From Filomicrobium sp. (GTDB lineage: Bacteria; Pseudomonadota; Alphaproteobacteria; Rhizobiales; Hyphomicrobiaceae), in assembly GCA_030607105.1 (NCBI GenBank), contig JAUWFF010000023.1, positions 1 to 9,596 of the forward strand: 9,596 bases of DNA. The letters are read 5' to 3'. The notes beneath the pieces are model-generated. The model was not told where the DNA came from and did not search any database. It saw only the letters and a program-made list of their open reading frames with translations. How positions within the stretch are numbered: position 1 is the stretch's first letter; every line of letters starts with the position of its first letter. Shown here piece by piece: positions 5,999-9,596 of this stretch. The translations under genes were made by a program, and so were the position numbers.

Positions 5999-8664
5999 TG
6001 GATGGGGCGTGGGTAAATACGACCTGCCCCTACTGCGGTGTCGGTTGCGGTGTGCTGGCGCGTGGTCGCGCCGATGGGACCGCGGACGTCAAAGGTGATG
6101 TGGAGCATCCGGCGAATTTTGGCGGCCTATGTTCGAAGGGGTCGGCGCTCGGCGAAACGCTGTCGCTGGATGACCGGCTGCTTTATCCGGTGGCCAATGG
6201 TTCGCGGACAAGTTGGGACGACGCCCTCGATCTGGTTGCAGAAGGCTTTCAAACGGCCATCAGCCAACATGGCTCTGAAAGCGTTGCGCTTTATGTTTCG
6301 GGCCAGATACTTACCGAGGATTATTACGTCGCCAACAAGCTGATGAAGGGCTACATCGGCACCGCCAACATCGATACGAACTCGCGTCTTTGCATGGCGT
6401 CGTCCGTCGCTGGACACAAGCGCGCCTTTGGAGCCGACACGGTTCCCGGTAGCTACCGCGATCTGGAGCTCGCCGATCTGGTCATCCTTGTTGGCTCCAA
6501 TCTTGCCTGGTGTCATCCGGTCTTGTTTCAACGTCTTGTCGCCGCGCGCAAGGCGCGTGGTACGAAAATCGTTGTCATTGACCCGCGCGCGACGGCGACC
6601 TGCGAAATCGCCGACCTGCATCTTGCGATTGCGCCTGGAACGGACGTTGCCTTGTTCAATGGTTTGCTGGCCCATCTCGCGGCGAGCGAGCGTCTCGATA
6701 ACGCTTACATCGACCATTACACGAGCGGGTTCGATGAGGCCGTTGCCACGGCCAGTGCGCTTGAGCTTTCCGAGATCGCCGAAACCTGCGGCATCCCAAC
6801 GTCCCAGATCATCGACTTCTACGAACTATTTGCGGAGACGGAACGAACCGTCAGCGTCTACAGCCAGGGCGTCAACCAGTCCACGGCCGGCACCGACAAG
6901 GTCAATGCCATTATCAACTGTCATCTGTCTACCGGGCGTATTGGAAAACCTGGCATGGGGCCGTTTTCGGTCACGGGGCAGCCCAATGCCATGGGCGGCC
7001 GCGAGGTCGGCGGTCTTGCGAACATGCTGGCTGCCCACATGGAGCTTGGCGATGCCGAACACCGGCGCATTGTGCAGCAGTTTTGGGGCTCGCCGCGAAT
7101 TGCCAGTACGCCGGGTCACAAAGCCGTCGACCTTTTTGACGCGGTGGCTGATGGGCTCATCAAGGCTCTGTGGATCATGGCAACCAATCCCGTCGACAGC
7201 CTGCCGGAGGCCGACAAGGTTCGCCGCGCCATCGAAGCCTGCCCGTTCGTCGTGGTCTCCGATGTAACGCAAGACACCGATACGGCGGTGCTGGCAGACG
7301 TCCTGCTTCCATCAGCGGCTTGGGGAGAAAAAGAGGGCACCGTTACAAACTCGGAGCGGCGCGTTTCGCGGCAACGCGCGTTTCTGACGCCTCCAGGAGA
7401 AGCCAAACCCGACTGGTGGCAGGTCTGCGAAGTCGCCAAGCGGCTGGGTTATGACCGCGCCTTTGATTATGCCGGCCCGCGTGAGATATTCGCGGAGTAC
7501 GCGGCGCTCACTGGTTGCGAAAACGATGGCCGCCGGGACCTCGATATCTCTGCTTATGCTGATATCTCTGTCGAGGACTACGCCAGCCTCAGTCCGTTCA
7601 AATGGCCGCAGCCAAAGGGCAGCGATTGCGTCGAAAGCCGTTTCTTCGCGGATGGAGGTTTCTTCACGGCTGATCGCCGCGGGCGATTTGTTGCGACAGC
7701 ACAGCGCGGCCCGGCCTCGGTTGTTTCAGAGGAGTTCCCGCTGGCGCTCAACACTGGCCGCATCCGCGATCAGTGGCACACGATGACGCGCACGGCGAAG
7801 ACGCCGAGGCTGATGTCGCATTTCGCGGAGCCATTTGTTGAAATCCACCCGGACGACGCGGCGAAGCTCGGTTTAGTCGCCGGTTCATTGGCCGAAGTCT
7901 CAAGCGTGCACGGGAGTGTCATCGTGCGCGCGGAGATCACAAGAAGCCAGCGCCGGGGTGATGTGTTCGTGCCGATGCACTGGACCGACAGTTACGCCAG
8001 CCAGGCTAGGATCGACAGCCTCGTTGCCGCGCACACCGATCCAGTGTCCGGGCAGCCGGAATCAAAATTCACGCCGGTTGCGGTGCGGGCGTTCGAGGCC
8101 TCCTGGTACGGGTTCGCTGTCAGCTGCTGCCCGGTCAGCCTTTCAAACGTCGCCTACCACGCCGTCGCTCCCGCCAAGCACGGATACCGTGTCGAGCTCG
8201 CGGACCTTCACGCGCCGAATGATTGGGATGCTTTCGCCGCGGAGCTGTTTGGAGAGGCTGCGCGGCCTGAGGATGAACTCCTCACCTATCGGGACGTCAA
8301 AGCCGCTCAGTATCGCTTCGCACGACTGCGCGGCGGTCAACTGAGGGGGGCGCTGTTCGTCTCAAGGGTTCCGTTAGCGGTCTCTCGGAGCTGGGCCGTT
8401 GGCGGGTTGGGGCGGTCGATTGCTCAGGCCGACAGGTTGAGATTGCTGGCAGGTCGTCCGGGCGTGGATATGCCCGATCCTGGAGCGACCGTGTGTGCGT
8501 GTTTCGAAGTTGGTGTGAACCAGATCGTTGAGGCTGTCGAAAAGAAAGGCTGCTCGAGCGTCGACGCCGTCGGTGCGTGTCTCAAAGCCGGCACGAATTG
8601 CGGTTCCTGCCGCGCCGAAATCGCGAGGATTATCGATGGCGCCAGCGTCTCGAAAGCCGGTTGA
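5998..8664 (+). CDS. nasA: Assimilatory nitrate reductase catalytic subunit NasA (Mo-bis-MGD)
   Basis: This cytoplasmic molybdenum enzyme reduces nitrate to nitrite. It has 888 residues, typical for the family. The N-terminal [4Fe-4S] motif is Cys10-X2-Cys13-X3-Cys17 with Cys45, followed by Lys47, a conserved electron-transfer lysine in this superfamily. The likely Mo ligand is Cys132 in NSRLCMASS. The molybdopterin body follows, including QGVNQSTAGTDK, GPFSVTGQPNAMGGREVGG and ATNPVDSLPEAD; the C-terminal cofactor-binding domain starts near LALNTGRIRDQWHTMTRT. A BFD-type [2Fe-2S] domain closes the protein with Cys833, Cys835, Cys868 and Cys871, as in Klebsiella NasA. There is no Tat signal, which fits an assimilatory rather than a periplasmic Nap enzyme. 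The ATG is joined to the nirD stop as TAATG with little Shine-Dalgarno match, so translation probably depends on nirD. No NasB/NasC-type reductase partner lies in the window. Confidence 0.95.
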   Translation: MDGAWVNTTCPYCGVGCGVLARGRADGTADVKGDVEHPANFGGLCSKGSALGETLSLDDRLLYPVANGSRTSWDDALDLVAEGFQTAISQHGSESVALYVSGQILTEDYYVANKLMKGYIGTANIDTNSRLCMASSVAGHKRAFGADTVPGSYRDLELADLVILVGSNLAWCHPVLFQRLVAARKARGTKIVVIDPRATATCEIADLHLAIAPGTDVALFNGLLAHLAASERLDNAYIDHYTSGFDEAVATASALELSEIAETCGIPTSQIIDFYELFAETERTVSVYSQGVNQSTAGTDKVNAIINCHLSTGRIGKPGMGPFSVTGQPNAMGGREVGGLANMLAAHMELGDAEHRRIVQQFWGSPRIASTPGHKAVDLFDAVADGLIKALWIMATNPVDSLPEADKVRRAIEACPFVVVSDVTQDTDTAVLADVLLPSAAWGEKEGTVTNSERRVSRQRAFLTPPGEAKPDWWQVCEVAKRLGYDRAFDYAGPREIFAEYAALTGCENDGRRDLDISAYADISVEDYASLSPFKWPQPKGSDCVESRFFADGGFFTADRRGRFVATAQRGPASVVSEEFPLALNTGRIRDQWHTMTRTAKTPRLMSHFAEPFVEIHPDDAAKLGLVAGSLAEVSSVHGSVIVRAEITRSQRRGDVFVPMHWTDSYASQARIDSLVAAHTDPVSGQPESKFTPVAVRAFEASWYGFAVSCCPVSLSNVAYHAVAPAKHGYRVELADLHAPNDWDAFAAELFGEAARPEDELLTYRDVKAAQYRFARLRGGQLRGALFVSRVPLAVSRSWAVGGLGRSIAQADRLRLLAGRPGVDMPDPGATVCACFEVGVNQIVEAVEKKGCSSVDAVGACLKAGTNCGSCRAEIARIIDGASVSKAG

Positions 8665-9547
8665 AGTGCCGCCGCGTCGTGCCATATGGGAGCGGTTTGT
8701 TGAGCGTGCTTTTGGCACGGTGCCGGACGACAAGGTGGTCATGTCGCGGTTGACAAAGACCGCAAGGAGGAGGGCGGCGCTGTATGTGGCCGGGCGGGTT
8801 ACTCTCGTCGGTGCCGGGCCCGGTGATCCCGAGCTGCTGACCTTGAAGGCGGTGCGTGCCTTGCAGTCCGCCGATGTCATCTTGTTTGATGATCTGGTCT
8901 CTGACCAGGTGTTGGAGCTGGCGCGTCACAAGGCCAAAAGAATGCTTGTCGGCAAGCGGGGTGGCCGCCAAAGTTGCCGGCAGGACGACATCAACGATTT
9001 GATGATCAAGCTCGCCAAGCAGGGCATGCACGTGGTGCGGCTCAAGTCTGGTGATCCGATGATCTTTGGCCGGGCAGGCGAAGAGATTGAACGCCTGGAA
9101 GTGGAGGGCATCGCGGTTTCGATCGTCCCAGGTATCTCGTCCGGACTGGCGATGGCTGCCGAATTGGGGGTCTCGCTGACGCATCGGGATCGCGCTCACT
9201 CGGTGCGGTTTGTCACCGGCCATTCGCGCGCTGGCATGCTTCCCGGCGACCTTGACTGGAAGGGTATCGCCGATCCGGAGACGACACTGATCTTCTACAT
9301 GGGGGGGCGGACCGCGCCGCTGATCGCGGAGCGCCTGATCCAGGAAGGCCTATGTGAGGGAACGCCGGTGGTGATCGCGAGCGGTGTTTCGCGCGCCGAA
9401 GGCCATCGCGTTTATACAACGCTGGGAGACCTGAAGGTTGCCGAGGCCATTACCCCGGCAGGACCGGTGCTGATCGGAATCGGGGACGTCTTCAGACGCT
9501 GCAAAGCACAAATGGTGGCGAGCGGCGATCTACTGTTGGCCGGTTGA
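8636..9547 (+). CDS. cobA: Uroporphyrinogen-III C-methyltransferase (SUMT, CobA/CysG-C type)
   Basis: This enzyme uses two S-adenosylmethionine to methylate uroporphyrinogen III to precorrin-2, the entry to siroheme (needed by NirB) and to cobalamin. Family motifs are clear: VTLVGAGPGDPELLT at the start of the core, VGKRGG, RLKSGDPMIFGRAGEE (most relatives have GGDP), PGISSGLAMAAELGVSLTHRD, and a final GPVLIGIGDV. Only the methyltransferase domain is present; the dehydrogenase/ferrochelatase domain of CysG is absent. With the ATG at 8636 the protein has 303 residues and overlaps nasA by 29 bases, with GAGG at 8625-8628 as ribosome site. This leaves about 50 basic, unmatched residues before the core. 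ATG 8741 (268 aa) or GTG 8786 (253 aa) are real alternatives. Its place after nasA suggests matched supply of siroheme precursor. The function is firm; the start is not. Confidence 0.88.
   Translation: MAPASRKPVEVPPRRAIWERFVERAFGTVPDDKVVMSRLTKTARRRAALYVAGRVTLVGAGPGDPELLTLKAVRALQSADVILFDDLVSDQVLELARHKAKRMLVGKRGGRQSCRQDDINDLMIKLAKQGMHVVRLKSGDPMIFGRAGEEIERLEVEGIAVSIVPGISSGLAMAAELGVSLTHRDRAHSVRFVTGHSRAGMLPGDLDWKGIADPETTLIFYMGGRTAPLIAERLIQEGLCEGTPVVIASGVSRAEGHRVYTTLGDLKVAEAITPAGPVLIGIGDVFRRCKAQMVASGDLLLAG
8764..8774 (+). promoter_or_regulatory. Strong Shine-Dalgarno-like AAGGAGGAGGG within or before the methyltransferase frame
   Basis: AAGGAGGAGGG is a near-perfect anti-16S match lying 12-15 bases before an in-frame GTG at 8786, just at the edge of the conserved methyltransferase core. 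If the gene starts upstream, the same bases encode three consecutive AGG arginine codons, which are unusual in this GC-rich, CGN-preferring sequence. Either it is the real ribosome site or an internal pause or translation signal. The spacing is slightly long for a normal start, so the assignment is tentative. Confidence 0.35.
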
Positions 9548-9596
9548 GAATGTGCAAAGGCTGCTTGGGTAAGCTTGCGCTCCGGAAGTTGTGTTT

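Noticed and set aside
6428..7267. + strand open frame of 279 codons inside nasA in another frame
   Set aside because: Its translation is rich in Arg, Ser and Pro with no family motif, and it lies wholly in the conserved molybdopterin body of nasA; it is a shifted-frame shadow.
7543..7570. Direct repeat of GATATCTCTG spaced 18 bases apart in nasA
   Set aside because: It encodes similar Asp-Ile-Ser turns in one reading frame (LDISAYADISVEDY), occurs only twice and has no other sign of a mobile or regulatory repeat.
9548..9596. Terminator after the methyltransferase gene
   Set aside because: Only a 4-base stem (GCTT/AAGC) is present with no U tract, and the window ends too soon to judge.

Overview
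The window is a nitrate and nitrite assimilation gene cluster. All recognisable genes lie on the + strand and read as one operon-like block from edge to edge. High GC, strong G/C bias at third codon positions, a fused two-ATPase nitrate transporter subunit, and the order nrtA-nrtB-nrtCD-nirB-nirD-nasA-SUMT together suggest an alphaproteobacterium, most likely of the Hyphomicrobiales (Rhizobiales) type. The taxonomic call is inference from gene order and composition only.

Layout: 1-213 is the 3' end of the periplasmic nitrate-binding protein gene (nrtA), cut by the window edge. A gap of about 100 bases (214-314) holds a perfect GC-rich hairpin. Next come the membrane permease nrtB (315-1403) and a 582-residue double ATPase, nrtCD (1419-3167). 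After 12 bases follow the assimilatory nitrite reductase large subunit nirB (3180-5651), the Rieske small subunit nirD (5648-5998), the molybdenum nitrate reductase nasA (5998-8664), and a uroporphyrinogen-III C-methyltransferase (about 8636-9547). Spacing is tight from nrtB onward: 15 nt, 12 nt, then overlaps of 4, 1 and 29 nt. The last 49 bases hold no gene or terminator that I can see. No stretch longer than 300 bases lacks a gene.

How it works together: NrtA, NrtB and NrtCD import nitrate (and probably nitrite) using ATP. NasA reduces nitrate to nitrite in the cytoplasm at a Mo-bis-MGD centre. NirB and NirD reduce nitrite to ammonium with NADH at a siroheme-[4Fe-4S] centre. The methyltransferase makes precorrin-2, the precursor of that siroheme. 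No dedicated NADH-nitrate reductase diaphorase subunit is visible. NirD carries a full set of Rieske ligands and sits between nirB and nasA, so electron supply from NADH through NirB and NirD to NasA is a reasonable inference.

The region is mostly a well-known pathway and I see no wholly new system. The points most worth a second look are an asymmetric pair of ATP sites in NrtCD, the likely shared electron route through NirD, an uncertain start for the methyltransferase marked by a run of three AGG codons, the extra N-terminal helix and loop in NrtB, and the nrtA-nrtB intergenic hairpin.
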